Shown here: in pieces, positions 48,786 to 63,156 of the stretch
Numbering within the stretch: position 1 is the first letter of the stretch
Layout: each line of letters opens with the position of its first letter
From: Onchocerca volvulus
Taxonomy: Eukaryota; Nematoda; Chromadorea; Rhabditida; Onchocercidae
DNA: 64,000 nucleotides
Direction: 5' to 3'
Assembly: GCA_000499405.2 (NCBI GenBank)
Contig: HG738140.1
Location: 1,052,188 to 1,116,187, forward strand
Translations under genes and position numbers: made by a program
The notes under the pieces: model-generated
Told to the model about the DNA's origin: nothing
Seen by the model: the letters and a program-made list of their open reading frames with translations, nothing else
Database searches by the model: none

Positions 48786-50300
48786 GTTGATTACGTTTAA
48801 AGTAAAACCGATTTCTAAAAGATGCGAATACAAAACTAAATAATAGAAATCATAGATAAATTAGAAAATTCACATGTTAGAAAATAAAGATGGAATGGGA
48901 AATGATGGATAAAGTCAAAAGTTCATTTTATGCACATTTGTACGCTTACTTCAGCTAAATACTTTCAAATTAACTCAAGAAAAGCATATGGAACCAAGTT
49001 TAAATAGAACTGATTCAAGAAAAATTTGATCTTCGTTTTTTTTTTTTTTCTTTTTTTGTTCCGAAATTTTATCAAAACCTGAAAAGACTAATAAATAACA
49101 TTTACTTCCGTTTTTTTCTTTTTATTTTTTGCGCTGACTTTTTTTTCGTTCCCTTTATGATCTTCAGGTAATACAGTAAATAAGGCGGTGTCAAATGATA
49201 ATAGTAAAATGATATTGATGATGATGATGATGATGATGATAATGAATGATAATGATGATGATAAGAAAAAGAGAGAGCAAGCATTGCTTTACGGTACAAC
49301 AAACCGTTCTGTTTTGTTATTTTGATCAAGTAATTGTCGCTATTTGTTATAAAAATTTTGTACTTTTTTCACTTTTTTGGTTTAATTTATGAACGGTAAC
49401 TAAAAATAATTAATTAGAATTATTATCGAGAAAGCTCTTCATTTTAAAAGTTTTATTCAATTCACTTTGGAAGAAAAGATTCCAAATGCTGCAAATATTT
49501 TAACATATGTAAATAGGTACAAATATTCATAAATACTAAAAATTAAGTAAATTTTGAAATAATAATAAAATTTTAAACTAATTAATTTCAGTGAAAAATG
49601 CTGCAAAGATTTTTCGAATGCTAATTAATTTCAATGAAAAGAAATTTTTTGCAAATAAAAATTAATTTCTTCGATATATTCTTGCGCCTAAATAAACAAG
49701 CACGAATGAAGTGGAACAAAAATAAATATTAAGAAATGATACATTCTGTGGATATTCGAAATTTTCAAAAAGAAAAAAAAAAACTTAATTTCATAGTTAA
49801 ATAAAAAGGAAGGAAAAAATGAAACTTAATCTCATAATTAAATGAAAAATGTTGAGCTGCATAAAGATATTCATTAATTAAGAATGTGGCAAAAAATATA
49901 TTTTCTTTCCAAACAAATATGAAAAAATGATTATAAGTGGTTTGCTGATAGAACTAATGAAACAAAAAAAAAAAAAAAAAAAACGATTAATTTTTTCCTT
50001 TAAATATGATTTTTAAAAAAAAAAAAAAAGTTAAATGAAATTGCAAATTTTGATTGCTGCACAGAATAAAAGTTAATCTAACATATATAACTTTCGCATT
50101 GCATATTTAATTAAGATCACATTTAGGAAAAGTTAATTAAATTTAAGAATTATTAATTGAATTCAAACAATTTTTTATTCAATTTATTTAAGCAAAATAA
50201 CTTCGGATTACTGATGGAAGTGTATTGTGATGAATGTCGAAACTATAAATATATGATGTTGTAATTTTGTTTGAAATTTTAAAGATTTGAAAATTTAAAA
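48786..50300. other. Upstream region of the MIG-18-like gene
   Basis: AT-rich 5' flank without a clear TATA-box at a usable distance. It includes a trinucleotide microsatellite on + (GATGATGATG-type) at about 49212-49265, which explains the serine-rich minus-strand frame at 49102-49329. No other feature is supported. Confidence 0.5.
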
Positions 50301-50319
50301 GACGATATCAATCTTTAAA

Positions 50320-50500
50320 TCACCAAGTTTAATTTATTTACGCTATCAAGCTGTCAACATTTGGAACAAAAAGCGGCAGACTTGTTTGAACTTCGAGGAA
50401 CACATTATCAATCGATATTTATCTATTCATCATCAATTCGCAGGAAATGGATTTCAGTGTGAAAGGAACATGAATGAAATTGCGAATATTTTGCGAGTTA
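50320..50500 (+). other. Isolated coding-like open stretch, unknown
   Basis: A GC-richer island reads on + as RYQAVNIWNKKRQTCLNFE then EHIINRYLSIHHQFAGNGFQ and CERNMNEIANILR without a stop. There is no ATG at its beginning and no strong splice donor at its end, so neither exon limits nor a family can be given. The minus strand is closed by stops. Confidence 0.3.
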
Positions 50501-51483
50501 AATTCAGTTTTAATTTTAATAAATTTTACAGATTGAAAATTTTCAAACTTAATCAAAAATTCTGAGAAAAAAAAAACTGAACTATGTTAATTTAAAAAAC
50601 CGTGAAAAAGTTTTTAAAAAAAATCTAAAAAAAATTGAAAATAAAAGAAAACAATCATTCAGATTAATTGACTTTACCTCTGTTTATTTGAATTTCTTTT
50701 TTTTTTTTTTCATCATTGTTCTTCTGAATGTCGCAAATCACTGAATTTAGCAAAAAATAAGTCAGTTTCATAGCAAAGCAATATTTATCCTTAATTAATT
50801 TCATAGACTAAGTTTCAACTTTTGCCATCTTTACTAAGAAAAGAAAAGCGGAAAAGCGAAAGAAAAAGTTGAAATTTTTATAAAATTTTAATGAAAACTA
50901 AAGTTCCAAAAATTACCTTTAAGAATAGCTTAGATCATTTGAAAATTTTGTTTGTGAATATTTTATCAGTAAAATTTTCATTCAAAATTTTATTATTAAC
51001 ATCGTTTTTCTTGAAATTTCAATATTTCATACTTAAATAAAAATTTTAAACGTTGTAAGCAAATGATGTAAAATTCAACTTTTTCTTTTTTCATCTATCA
51101 AGCTATATGTTCATCATGAACTTCAAAATATTTGTATTAAGAAAAATTCAATGATTAGATAATTTTGAAAAATTGCTAGAAAATTCAAGCAAACCAAAAA
51201 GCCGCGAAATTTGTCTAATTTACAAGTATAAATTAACGATACGATATTTATCGTCAATTTTATAAACATTTTTCAATATCTATTGTAACATATCTATTGG
51301 ATAATCCGAAACTATTTAAATCATTACATTTCATTTACTGAATAATTAGAAGATAAATTACAGGTATTATCATAGCGTATTATCATAGTATTATCAGAAG
51401 AAGAATTCTTACCTGTTGCGAAAAATTTTAAATCAAATTAGAATAATATCAGCAAGAATGATTAATTGATTCTTTTTATTATC

Positions 51484-51537
51484 GATTATTTCACAGGTAA
51501 ACAACGAGCATTCATGTTACCATCATCGTATGAATCT
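51484..51537 (-). other. Possible terminal exon
   Basis: After a strong CTTTCAG acceptor the minus strand reads SYDDGNMNARCLPVK and then TAA. The + strand is also open here after a TTTCACAG acceptor (KQRAFMLPSSYESERKTSS), so the strand is uncertain. No partner exon was firmly found; a short ALDDRYYAG stretch bounded by splice-like sites on the minus strand at about 54601-54626 resembles the end of exon 1 of the MIG-18-like gene and could hint at a second family member. Confidence 0.25.
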
Positions 51538-51539
51538 GA

Positions 51540-54500
51540 AAGAAAAACAAGCAGTATTATGATATGACTAATTTAAATAATTAATTTTAGCAAAAATAAT
51601 TTTTTAGCATGAAATGATTAATTAGATAAATGTATTACAAGAATAGTTGTTAATTTTTAATTAATACTAATATTTGTCACAGCATCAAAAAATTTTTTTT
51701 ATTTAAGAAAAAAAGAATTAAATTAATTTTTGGACAACTATCTAATCATTTATCAATTTTGTTAATTTTTTTGATTGAATTTTATCATATTTCTGAAATA
51801 TTGTTGATATAAATTTGTAAATACATTCACACATTCTTTTATTTATTTTTTTTTTATCTTTTTGATTAATTATTTTATGATAGAAGAAATTTGCACACTT
51901 AATGACTTTACGAAAGGACGAAAGTATTGATTTTTTGTTGATTAAGGAAAATTGATGAAATTCAAACAAATAAACAAAATAACAATTGTGTAAGAATGGC
52001 AGATGATAAGGACGTGAATGATAAGAGGAAACAAATGATAAAAAGGAAGGGATGAATGATAAAGAAGAGAGGAGAAGTGAAAAAAATGGAGAAAAGATGA
52101 TAAGGGTAAGATGATAAATAGCAGCAAAAAACTGATAAGATATTCATGTTATTCGTTTGATTAAATTTTCATGTCTTATTTTCTTATAATCTAATTTTTC
52201 TTTATGAAAAAATAGTTTTTCTTTTCTAGAAATTCCGATCTTTTACGGTTAAAAATAAAACAATTTTTACTTTCTACATTTTCAGAATTTCAAAAAGAAA
52301 AATAAAATATAACAAAATCTTTATGCAATCTTAATTGTATGATGCAACATTAAAACCAAAAATTCAACTTTCAAAAAAATTTTACTAACTTCCGAGAAGT
52401 GCTTTTTTTAAAGTCAATCATATTATCAACTAAGATTTAAATAAATATTAGTAGTAATTTGATTTAAAAATTTTAATCTGAAAAAAAATCTGAACAAAAA
52501 TATTTTGGCAAAAGAAATATGTAAACTGAATGATGGCCAAAAATATTGGAAAAAAAAACAAAATATAAATGAAAAAAAAAAAAAACTAATTAAGAAAAAA
52601 ATAAAAGATAAGGAATTATGAAATACTTTGTTTAAAATGATATTTTTATCAATGATGTGATTTGCGAATAATTATACCAAATTTTTATACTTTCAATCGA
52701 TTTTATAGATGGGATAAAACAAAATTCGGTCAAAACTTGAAACATCCGGTAAATCATCAAATCTATTGATCCAGTTCATAATATCAAATTACAAACCGGA
52801 TCAAACTTTATTCCGGTTATTTCCGTTCATCTCGATTGCAAAAATTACACATTATAATCAATGTGTTGCACATTATAATCATTTGATTATAATTTATCTC
52901 AATATTATTTCATTAGCATTCTTTTTTACAAACTTAACATTCATGCTAATCAAGGAAATACAATTCGCAATTTAAAAAAAAAAAAAATTGAAGTTTTAAA
53001 AATTGACTAATTTTTTGCAGGAATTTCAAATTTCTCAAAATGTATGAGTAGTAAAAAGCGAAAATTAATTAGATTTTTTTTCCCGGAAGTAATAAAGTTT
53101 AAAAAAAAAAAAATAGAGATGGATTTATTTTGCAAATTACTTTTTTTTTTTTTCAAAAAAAGTTGTGCTTCATTTTTAAAACCAATTTTTTTATTGAAAT
53201 GTGAAATGCAGAGAAAAAAATTCTAAATAAATTCATGTAAAAGTTCAAGATCAAAAAGAAAAATTTAAAACTTATTGTAATGCATCAAAGTAAACAGCAG
53301 CAACGAATCATTTTTCATTTCATTAATTTCCAAATTTTACTCCAAATAATAAAAGAAAAAAAAGGCAGTTATTTAATTTGAATTTACTTTCTCTTGTCCT
53401 TTTTACTGTAAATTATAAAAACGGTAAAATTCAATCTATTTATGAGAGGAAAAAAACTAAACAAAAAAAGAAGCAAGAATTTCGTAACACTAAAAGAACT
53501 TATTTTTTGATGAAGAAATTAAATAGTTTGAAATGTCAGTTCAATACAATGGTTTTTTGCTTCTACTCTTCTGTTTAAGTGAAGTAAATGAAACAATTAG
53601 AAATAAATTAATGAATTATCATGCATTAGTTTTTGAGATTTTATAACACTATCAAATTAATAAGATGTAATTAGAAATTAATCGTTGATTCCATCTGATA
53701 CCATTTCAGTGAAATGAGGCATGATAGTGAAAAATTAAGAAATTTTTTGAATTTGAATCCATTTACTTACAATTTTTTATTATGATAGCAGTTTTTCGAC
53801 TTAATAAATCAATAGATTGAAACAATTATTAGTTTTTATTTTTTTTTAAATTAATTTTGTATAATCAATAGTTTTTCATATGTTGAAACAATCAATAATT
53901 TCGGTTTACTGAAATTAATTTGGAAAATTAATTCTCAAATATTTTCATGTAACTAATGGTTTTTCTTATTGTTGAAACAATTATCAATTTTGATTTATTT
54001 AAATGCAATTTAAATTTTAATTTTCAAATGTTGCAACCAATGTTTTTTGTACTAAAATAATTACTTATTTTAATTTGCTCAAATTAATTTGAAATATTAA
54101 TTCTTAAGTATTTTTATGCAATCAATGCTTTTTCATGGAAAAAATTTAATTAAAAAATCAAAAGATAATTTCCAAACATTTTTATTAAGTTATCGGGAAA
54201 GGAAAAAATAAATCAAACAGTATCGATATAGCAGGTAATGTTTGAGATGTTTTTAAAACTTTCAGTAAAAGTGCAAACCTACTATTTGTTTCTTTTTTCC
54301 GTCAGGAAGGACGTTTTATCTTTAAAAAAGAAAATAAAAAAGATAATATAAAAAGTTATAGTAATATAAACAAGAATCATGTCAACATTGGTACTTTACC
54401 TATCCATCTATTTAGAAGAATTCGTTTATTTATTTTTATTTTTCATAAAAATTTGATGTAAAAAAAACATATATCATATCAAAAATTGACTTATTTGATA

Positions 54501-55090
54501 ACAATATGTTATTGAATTCCCATAATTTTCAAGAATTTTTTGTTTCTTCTGACTTTATTGTTGCCATTCATGTTTCGACTATTGAAATCGAAAAAAAAAA
54601 TACCTGCATAATATCTGTCATCAAGTGCCTAACCTATGTGTAGATTAAATTAATAAAAGTTCACTTTTTTTTTTTAACGAATCACAAAAGTTGTAATTTC
54701 ATCAATGGATGATCAGAAGTCTACCCGATAAATCCTAGAAATATCTTCCGAATTTTTCAATGTTCATCCTTTATCTACTATTTACCGTTTACTTGCCATT
54801 AATTTGCTCAAATTTAGTTTTTTTGATAAAAGACGATAAAATTTAGGTTCATTTATCAAATTTAAAATATCAGTGCAATTGAATAGTTGGTATCATTTTC
54901 AGAAAAAGCAATAAATAAAAAGTTGACGGGTGGCAGTAAATATTTGCCATTATTTAATTTAATCAAAAAATAAAATCTTTAAAAAATTTTTTCCACTGTA
55001 ATTTCATGATATTCTCATCTATGGAAGTCTTTACATAACTTCTATTATTACTGTAAAAAACCAAGTTAATTAATCCTGAAAATAAACGGT
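51540..55090. other. AT-rich interval without a supported gene
   Basis: Homopolymer-rich sequence with only short compositional frames. Apart from the weak stretch near 54601-54626 no exon, repeat family or RNA gene is recognised. Confidence 0.4.
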
Positions 55091-55121
55091 ACTTGAGCGG
55101 GAAATTCAAATTAAAATTCAA

Positions 55122-55210
55122 ATGTTTGGTTTGGTTCACCTAACAGCGCCAATTCTGCTCACCAGGAATGACCCATTTGGAACACACATTCAATGTCTAC
55201 GCTTCATTCA
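55122..55210. other. GC-richer island, possible exon on either strand
   Basis: On + an ATG at 55122 opens MFGLVHLTAPILLTRNDPF then GTHIQCLRFIQAN before a poly(A) stretch; on - an acceptor-like GCGTAG leads to TLNVCSKWVIPGEQNWRC and a stop. Base composition differs from the surroundings, so some constrained sequence is likely, but the product and strand are unknown. Confidence 0.25.
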
Positions 55211-56914
55211 AGCAAACGAAAAAAAAAAAAGCAAAGAAGAAAAAGCAATATTTTTTGGTCAGTTTTTGATGGGTTATCAAATTAAATTTTATTTTACAAA
55301 ATCATTATGAAAAAGAGGAAAATTTATTTGTACCATTTCTTGTCATCTTCTTAAGAATACGAACTTGTCAAAAATAGAAAAAAAAACCGTTTCTTTTGGA
55401 AAACTAGTAATTTATTATGTAAAAAAAGAATGAAAAATAAACAGGTCTATTCTTCATTAAGTTTTTAAGAATATGACTTCTCAAAATTTCGTTTTGTTTA
55501 AACATAGAATGGAAATAAACAGGTCTATTCTTTTGTAAGTTTTTAATAGTTTAATCTCTTAAAACTCTGTAATTGTGAATGAATTTTATTAATATCGAAA
55601 AATTGACTTAAACAGAATTTGTTTTCCTTTTTTTTCATTCGAAACTTAAGCATCTATTGAATAAAAGGCATGAAAATTTTAATATATGCTAAAATTGGTT
55701 ACATACAATAATTTGATAAATAATAATAAGATATAAAATTAAAATAATAAAAATAATTAAATAAATAAGCACAAACGATTCGAAAATTATTATTTAACAG
55801 AAAGAAACTGAAGATATTTGCTAAGATTTGTCATGAAATTGCTTGCAGTAGATAATTGCAAAATATTGGTGCAAACATGCGAATTATTGAAATTTTTTGT
55901 TATAATCTTGGTCAAATAATAAAAATTCAGACTAATTTTTTTTCATTATCTTGACAAATGATGAAAACTCAATATACGAATTCGCTTTTTTTTTTTTTTC
56001 CTTTTTTTTTTGTAGCACTTCAGATAGTACAATATTGGCACCAAATGCTTTTGCAAAAACATGCAATAAAAATATGAAATTATCATACTATTGTTCCACG
56101 TTTTTATAATTTCTATTTATTTGTCCGTATAATTGAAAATTTAGCAATTTATGTTGGATAAAATTATCTAATTTGCATAACTTTTTTCTTTGCATTCTGT
56201 TGTTATAAATATTTTTAATTCATTCTTGACATCGATTTTCTAAGATTTTGTAATTGAAAAAACATAACCATACGAGTAAGTATCATATTTAATTCTAATA
56301 ATGCTTTAAAAGCTAATATACTGTAATATAAGACATTATTCAGTAATCATATTTTTAAAATCATATATCTACCCTATGCTTTTTCGAGAACAAATTGAAA
56401 TACGCATCTTTGCAAAAAAATAATTCATTCTAAATTAATTAAGTCTAATTATTTTGGCGAGTTTATTTAAGTTACTTTAACAATATTTAAATGCATTATT
56501 TAAATACATTTTCATTCCAAGCATTTTAGTTCTTGATATTTTTCTTTTCTATCATATGATATTCTTTCCAGTCAAATTATATTAAAAATTATCATTCTGG
56601 CTCAAATAAATGAAGAAAATGATATTTTTGTGTTTTATTCGAAATTTTTTGCTAATGTCTTATTCATGAAAATTGACAAATAATTTGTATTTCCTAAACT
56701 TCATGCAAAAAGTCATTCATACTTCATCAATTTTACGAAGACCTGTATCTTAGCTTCGGAAGAACAATTGATTTCTGCTAATACAACTTTTTAAAATTTG
56801 ATCCAAATTTTTTCCAATCTTCATCATATCTATTTAACAATAGATAGTAAACCTGCGAGATCATTAGCCTCGCTTGGTAGGAGTAAGATATTATAGAAGA
56901 ATGCTTTTAGAAGT

Positions 56915-57890
56915 TCAAGAATTAAATTCAAATTCATTGTAAAATTCAAAAAATTTTTCCCAAGCATATGGTTGGGTTTTTGACAAATTATTACAATCTA
57001 ATGCTATCAAGAAATTTGAGGAAATAGATGAGCTTTCCTTTTTTTTTATCACTACTTCATAATTACTATCAAAAGGTGTCAAATTGAAAAATAGTTTACA
57101 TATCATTTTGCATATTACTTTTTTGTGTCATCATTTTATCATTCTACCTCTTCTGAGAATTTAATGTTCTTTTTATCTATCGGTGAAGAAAAAAAAAACC
57201 GAAAATAACGGTCGATTTTAAAATAATCGAAAGTTTTTTTAAATGATAAAATTGAAAAATTATGATTGATCTTTAAATCAAATTCAAGGAATAGAAACAT
57301 TTTTCAAATGGAGCGCATCTGATCGCCTTCGAATCTTTGACTTTCGTTTTTGATGAATGAAGACATTCGTTGCAAATGCTTTCGCAGTCGGACGCCTCTT
57401 TACGATCCAAAAATTTCCCTCTCACGCAGCGAAACGAATGCCACCCGTCCGTCCGTCCATCTTAATCATTATGTCAGATCAGAAAACAAACAAAATAGAG
57501 CAGAAATCATATTTCATTATTCTATGCAAATAAAATCAGCAATTAAAGAAAAAAAAAAAAAAATCAAACAATGCTTCATCTTTGGCTATTTATTTGATTA
57601 AAAATAATAATTTGTCACTTAGATTCGCTGGAATAATATGAAAAGATTGAAAGGAATAAGAATATTCATCGTACTTGAAATAATCAAATTTCTTTTTAAA
57701 GGAAAAAATTAAAAAGTTGATGATTTTTAGACACGAAAAATTTTGGATCAAAAACGAAATATCTGGGTGGATAAATTGATTGTTTAAAATGATTTAAATT
57801 ACTCGCCATCAAAAATTGGTAAGGTTCACCATCTTCGAAAACGAAATATATTTCGGATGATATTATTTGAATGTTGTTCTTCAATTCATT
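56915..57890 (-). other. Candidate minus-strand exons, unknown product
   Basis: At 57890-57696, after a TTTGCAG acceptor, NELKNNIQIISSEIYFVFED then GEPYQFLMASNLNHFKQ and YPPRYFVFDPKFFVS read to a stop; at 57106-56915 a frame ends LIALDCNNLSKTQPYAWEKF then FEFYNEFEFNS. Both have amino acid compositions unlike random AT-rich DNA, but no shared start, splice chain or known domain. A GC-rich block at 57310-57480 (with CGTCCGTCCGTCC) sits between them and may be a promoter or exon of the + strand. Confidence 0.25.
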
Positions 57891-57899
57891 CTGCAAAAT

Positions 57900-60167
57900 T
57901 ATTATATTTTTTTGAGGAAATATTGTTATAAATTACCAAACTTATTCATAAAAATAGAAAAAAGACCAGATAAACAACTAAAAAAAAATATTCAATGTCG
58001 AATAGAATATGACAATCATATTATAATATATGATAATGGAGCAGTGATAGTTTTTTTTGCGTAGTTTTTAAACCTATTCTAATATTAATAACAATAATTT
58101 TAATTTTCATGCAATTGATTTTTTTCTATATTTGAAGGTTTTTTTCCTGTCACATTTTTTTTTCGAATTCATGTTGTAAATTTTAATTTATATTTGTTGA
58201 ATACCAAATTTTTATTTGTAGCAATCAATGTAAAAAACAAATCACTTGGCGTCTTTCTGGCGTCTAACAAATGACACTTTTTCATGAATTTTTTTCTCAA
58301 ATAACTAGCATATTTTTATTTTATCACGAAATAAGACTTTCTTCTACTTCCATTTTAAGTTGAATTGGACGATTCAACAATTTACTACATGAAAGAAAAT
58401 TTTGCAAAAAAATGGCAGTATTAAAAGTTGCATAAAAAATTAAAATTATCAAAGCAATAAAGAAACAACTTGACAAAATCAAGCCATTATTATTTTTACT
58501 GAAAAAATGATCGAATATTTCTAGCGTTTTAATGGGAAAATTTTATTCAAGAAAAATTAATTCTTTTGCTTTTTGCTAATAAACTCGTATTATTTTCAAA
58601 TCATAATTGCATCCATTAAATATTAAATTTTTCAAATGATTCAATAACAATCTAAAATTCAAAAACAAGAGATTTAGTAAGGATTTGTAAAAAGCAAATG
58701 ACAAGTAAGATATGCTCAAAAATATGCTTTTCAATTATTTGGCTTTGTTTTGTCATGATGGAATTGTAGCTATTGTTTATTTTTTAATTATAAGTGAATT
58801 CTGAACTTTGCTAAGCATAAAGAATAAAAGTAAAAAAAAGGAAGCTAACAATATTTTAAGTAAATCAGTGAGCCAATAATAGAAGAATATGGCTAATTTG
58901 TTGAAATTCATTGGCAGATATTTTAAATACAATAAAAAAATAAACTTTGTAAGTGTTTTAGAGCATAAATTATAACAATGTATCGAAAAGTTGCATAACT
59001 TTTAATACCATTATCATTTTTTATTAAATGTCGACTCATATCATGCTGATAAAGTAGAATTGATACGTAATTATAATTCTTGGATAACCAGCATTTATTC
59101 TACGTGATTATCCAATAATTATCCTGGCATACTGTATGCTATGTACAGTATTACGTACTGTGTACTGTATATCTTAGCATACTGTATTAAGCATAATTTA
59201 TGGAAACCAAGCAATTACAATAGTTTTGAATCGGATTTCTGAAAGGTATTTTTTAGCAATTAAATTAGCGTTAGATTAAAATAGTAAAATCTTCTTAATT
59301 TATTTTATCATATTGAAACAAAATTATCTAATTTTCATCATTATCATGCTATGATAAATTCTTCATTTACAATTCATTATTGAAGAGACAAAAATAATAA
59401 AATATGAAAAATAGCAGCAAATTATGATTAAATGGAGAGGAAAGAATAAAATGAAGCAAACTGGAAGTATCCAGAACTGGTTGATAAAAGAACAAAATTT
59501 GGGGAAAAAAAAGAAACGAAGTGGAAAGTTTATTATTTCATGATGTAAAAATATAGAATTTGTTACCTTGTCACTAAAATTTTCGCTGACTTTACAAAAA
59601 TATTACAAAGTTACTTTAAGTTGTTGCAATTTTCAGTTAAAATAAACTATTTGTGAGATGCTATGATTAAAACCGAACTGTTCACTAGATTATAGTTACC
59701 GCGATCAACTCATATTGACTTTTTTTACTAATCGATAAATTTGAAAATTTCAACACATGAAATCCAACATTAAAAATGAAAAATCAAGATAAGCCGTTAT
59801 AAATGGATTTAATTAAAATTTAATTTAATCAAATTTCCCAAGAATCCTCGACGAACTTATCTATTCTTAATTTTATGATATCAATAAATTTAAGAAAACG
59901 AAAAAATAATCATTTTTTCCATGTTCTGTTTTTGTAAACATTTAGCTTCATTATGAAACACATGAATTTTACCGAAATTTGCCGAAATAATTAAAACTTC
60001 TGCTCAAATTTTCTTCAAAATTACTTCTTTCTTATGTTTTTTTGGTACTTTTTGATGGATAAAAATAATGCAATTTATTGTTCGTTTCATAATTTTATGT
60101 TCGAAATGCACTTTTTTTTTTTTTTTTGAAATAATTGAATTAAAAGAAAATAAAAACGAAACTTTTT

Positions 60168-60203
<36 letters not shown>

Positions 60204-61700
60204 CATTACCATTTATTTGTGAAGAAATTTAAATCGACAAAGGAATATGAATTTGATGAAAAACGAAATGACAGTTTGGAGCAATTGGAACCCGATTATC
60301 GCTTAATGAGTGAATTTAAATTGTCTCTTCGAATATCAGTTATAGTGAAAATTTTGTTGCTAAAAAAGTAGTAAAAAGTTGGAACGAATTACTTTCAATG
60401 TATCATAAAATTATTTAATAACTTCTACTTGAATTTTTTTCCTTTTTTTTCTTGAAGAATGATAATAAATCAATGAATAAATAATTGTTTTAGTGATTAT
60501 TTTATTTGTTAATTTTTTCTACGAACTGACTTTAGAATTTAAAAAAAAAAATAAAAAGTAAACAAATTGAACTTTTGCTTTATAAAAATCAATTCATAAT
60601 TCATTTTCGTTTTTTTTTTCTTTTTTACTTTTCTGCTAAAATTTATTTCATTGGATTTAAATAGGCAGAAGAAAAATCGAAACAAAAATTAGAATTAATA
60701 GATGAAAGTAACAAAGGTTTTTATTTTTTCTATTCTTAAAGAGTATTATTATTCATTTTCTTTTTTCTTTTTTGCATTTTTAAAGAATCAGAAGGATTTT
60801 ATCAAATGAAATTAATGATTTTGTTTTTTAATCTTTTCTATTTCGTTTTTTTTTTCTTTTTTCATTCTTCTCGCAGTTGCACGTTTTTTTTTTTTTTTTC
60901 AATAGATGAAAATGACAAATGAGGATTATTGTAATTAAAATAAAATAAAAATTCAACAAATTTAGGAAAATGAAGAAAAAAAAAACAAAATAAAATTTAT
61001 CTATATTAATTTACGAATTAAAATTGCAAACAGCTTTAGAATTTAAAATGAAATGTTATTTTTGCAATATTTATTGATATTTTGCAAATTTGAAAATGGA
61101 AAAATCGCACTCAACTTTTTTTATGAAAGTTGAAGAAAATAAACTTGTTTCGGTTGTTAACTTTTAAATATCCATTAAAAAATCCTGTCTTGATGGCTCG
61201 ACATGATAAAATAATTCAAATGAGGAGAAGACCTAGACTTCAGTATAAGCAACAGAAATATTAAAATAAGCTCATTAAAATGCTCATTAAAATGAGCATT
61301 AATTAATTTGTATATTCAAGCATACATTGTGTATGTCATGCAATTAAAATCATATTTTGAGTAAAAATTGAAATTTTATTAATCAAAATATATAGAGTCA
61401 ATTTCATGTCATTTCAATCAAACTTTTTTTTTAAAAAATACCTTATATTTTTTACCAGTTTTGCTTTTTATAAGAATAGCAATAAATCGAAACAGAAAAA
61501 ATTGCAGAAAAGAATTGCAAACGGAAATTGAAATTTTCAGAAAATTTGATGGATGTGATGATTGCTACAATATTTCGGTAAATTTCTTTACCTTATTTGG
61601 CTCATAATAATGGATTATTTAATGCTATAAATCAATGCAAAAGAACTGAATTATCCTAGCATATTTGGATTTTTACAAAGAGTTTATCAAGAATGCAAGA
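57900..61700. other. Long AT-rich interval, no gene seen
   Basis: Contains poly(T) tracts, the longest about 30 bases at 60170-60199, a small palindromic cluster of ACTGTA/GCATAC motifs at about 59130-59195, and short compositional frames. I see no splice-bounded exon or RNA gene. Confidence 0.4.
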
Positions 61701-61869
61701 ACGAAGTGAAATAAATTTTGATACTTTTTTTATTGATAAATAGTACTTTAAACAAACTTGCCATCATTTTGTCTTTTGTCGAGTTTCGAAAAACTTATTT
61801 GCCAGACAATTCGTTAAAGTCGGAAATTTATCACTGTACATTTATACGGTCCATTAAATATTTCAAAAA

Positions 61870-61975
61870 GTTATTTCATGTTTGTTCTTGCTTTCGTAAA
61901 GACATATATCATATTTATGCTTGTTTTGGCAAAAGCATGTATTATATTTATTCGTATTTTGGTAAAACATATTTA
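61870..61975 (+). repeat. Tandem repeat of about 42 bp (2.5 units) in an open frame
   Basis: Units around TTTATxxTTGTTTTGGxAAA encode CSCFRKDIYHIY, ACFGKSMYYIY and SYFGKTY inside a frame open from 61718 to 62074. The frame lacks an ATG at its start and a recognised domain, so I list the repeat and not a gene. Confidence 0.5.
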
Positions 61976-62388
61976 AATTTTGCAATATGTAAGTCAAAAT
62001 TAAGACAAAAAATGACATATGACCATGATGTTAAAAATACATACACTTTTCACCAAAATGAATTCAGTCCCTAAATACCATAAGAAACACTAGTTACTTG
62101 AACCATAAATTTCATGTGATTTGGATATCGAAATAGTCACATGCATCAAACATTACCGAGCAAGGAAATTTCAAAATGCATAATCAAATCTAGAACTTAT
62201 GCTAAATTTATATTAATTTATTTCAAAAGATTTATATTAATTTGTTTCTTTTCCATCAAAAAAAAAAAGAAAATATTAACTGGAAATGTTAAAAGATAAT
62301 TTCAGATAAATTTCTTAATGAAATCATGCATGACATGTAAAATTTAAATAGCAATGAATTAAAATTCACGAATGGAAAGAACTTTTAG

Positions 62389-62604
62389 ATGGGAAAACGA
62401 TCTATTGCATGTCATCAGAAAAGGTTACACTCGACAGTTTCATTTTTTATTAATTTCCATACATCATCCGACCATCGAAATAATCTTCAATTATCATACA
62501 GTATTCGACGAGAAGGCTTATCAGTGCTCTGCATCACTCATAATATTTTAATACGCAGTAATGAACAAGATGTAGCACTTATTGAATCTCTGTTTCAAGA
62601 ATAA
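62389..62604 (+). other. Small open reading frame, possible exon
   Basis: ATG directly after a TTTTAG acceptor-like site opens a 71-codon frame beginning MGKRSIACHQKRLHSTVSF and ending SNEQDVALIESLFQE, stop TAA. Composition is fairly coding-like, but no family is recognised and no partner exon was seen. Confidence 0.3.
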
Positions 62605-63062
62605 ATTGATCTATTTCAAAAAAAGAAGAAAAAAAAACATCGTTAAGATACTTCAAATCTGTTATATGTTCAAATGTTTTCAATACCAAGTAATAATAGT
62701 TGAATGTATATTTAATTAAAAAAAGAATTAGTGCTTAAGTTGAATAATTAATAAAAATTTACAAAAAAAAAAAAAAAAAAAAGACGATGCGATAGGAAAG
62801 ATCTATGAACCCAATTAAATTCATTGCTTTTACAACTACATAAACACCACGAATACATTACATAATACAAAATTGATTTAAATAAATTCATGACCAAGAA
62901 ATGAAAAGATTTAATTTGAAAATATCCCCTTGATCTATCAGAGAGTACTCATGGGAATGTTGAAAGAGAGAATTCCGATTAATTACTAAAATGTAAATAC
63001 ATATATTACTTTCATATACATTCATATATACCAGAACTGATTATTTTTCGGATGGAACCAGC

Positions 63063-63068
63063 TTTATT
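63063..63068 (-). terminator. Polyadenylation signal of the SDHB gene
   Basis: AATAAA on the minus strand about 90 bases after the stop at 63157-63159. Confidence 0.5.
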
Positions 63069-63156
63069 TTGATGAAACAGAATAAACCAGAAAATATACT
63101 GTTTAGTTTCTGTACACTTTTATAAATAGCTTTTGTACAATTTCATAGAATTTGAT

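Noticed and set aside
56835..56880. GCGAG...CTCGC stem considered as tRNA-like
   Set aside because: No tRNA arms, B box or acceptor stem could be built.
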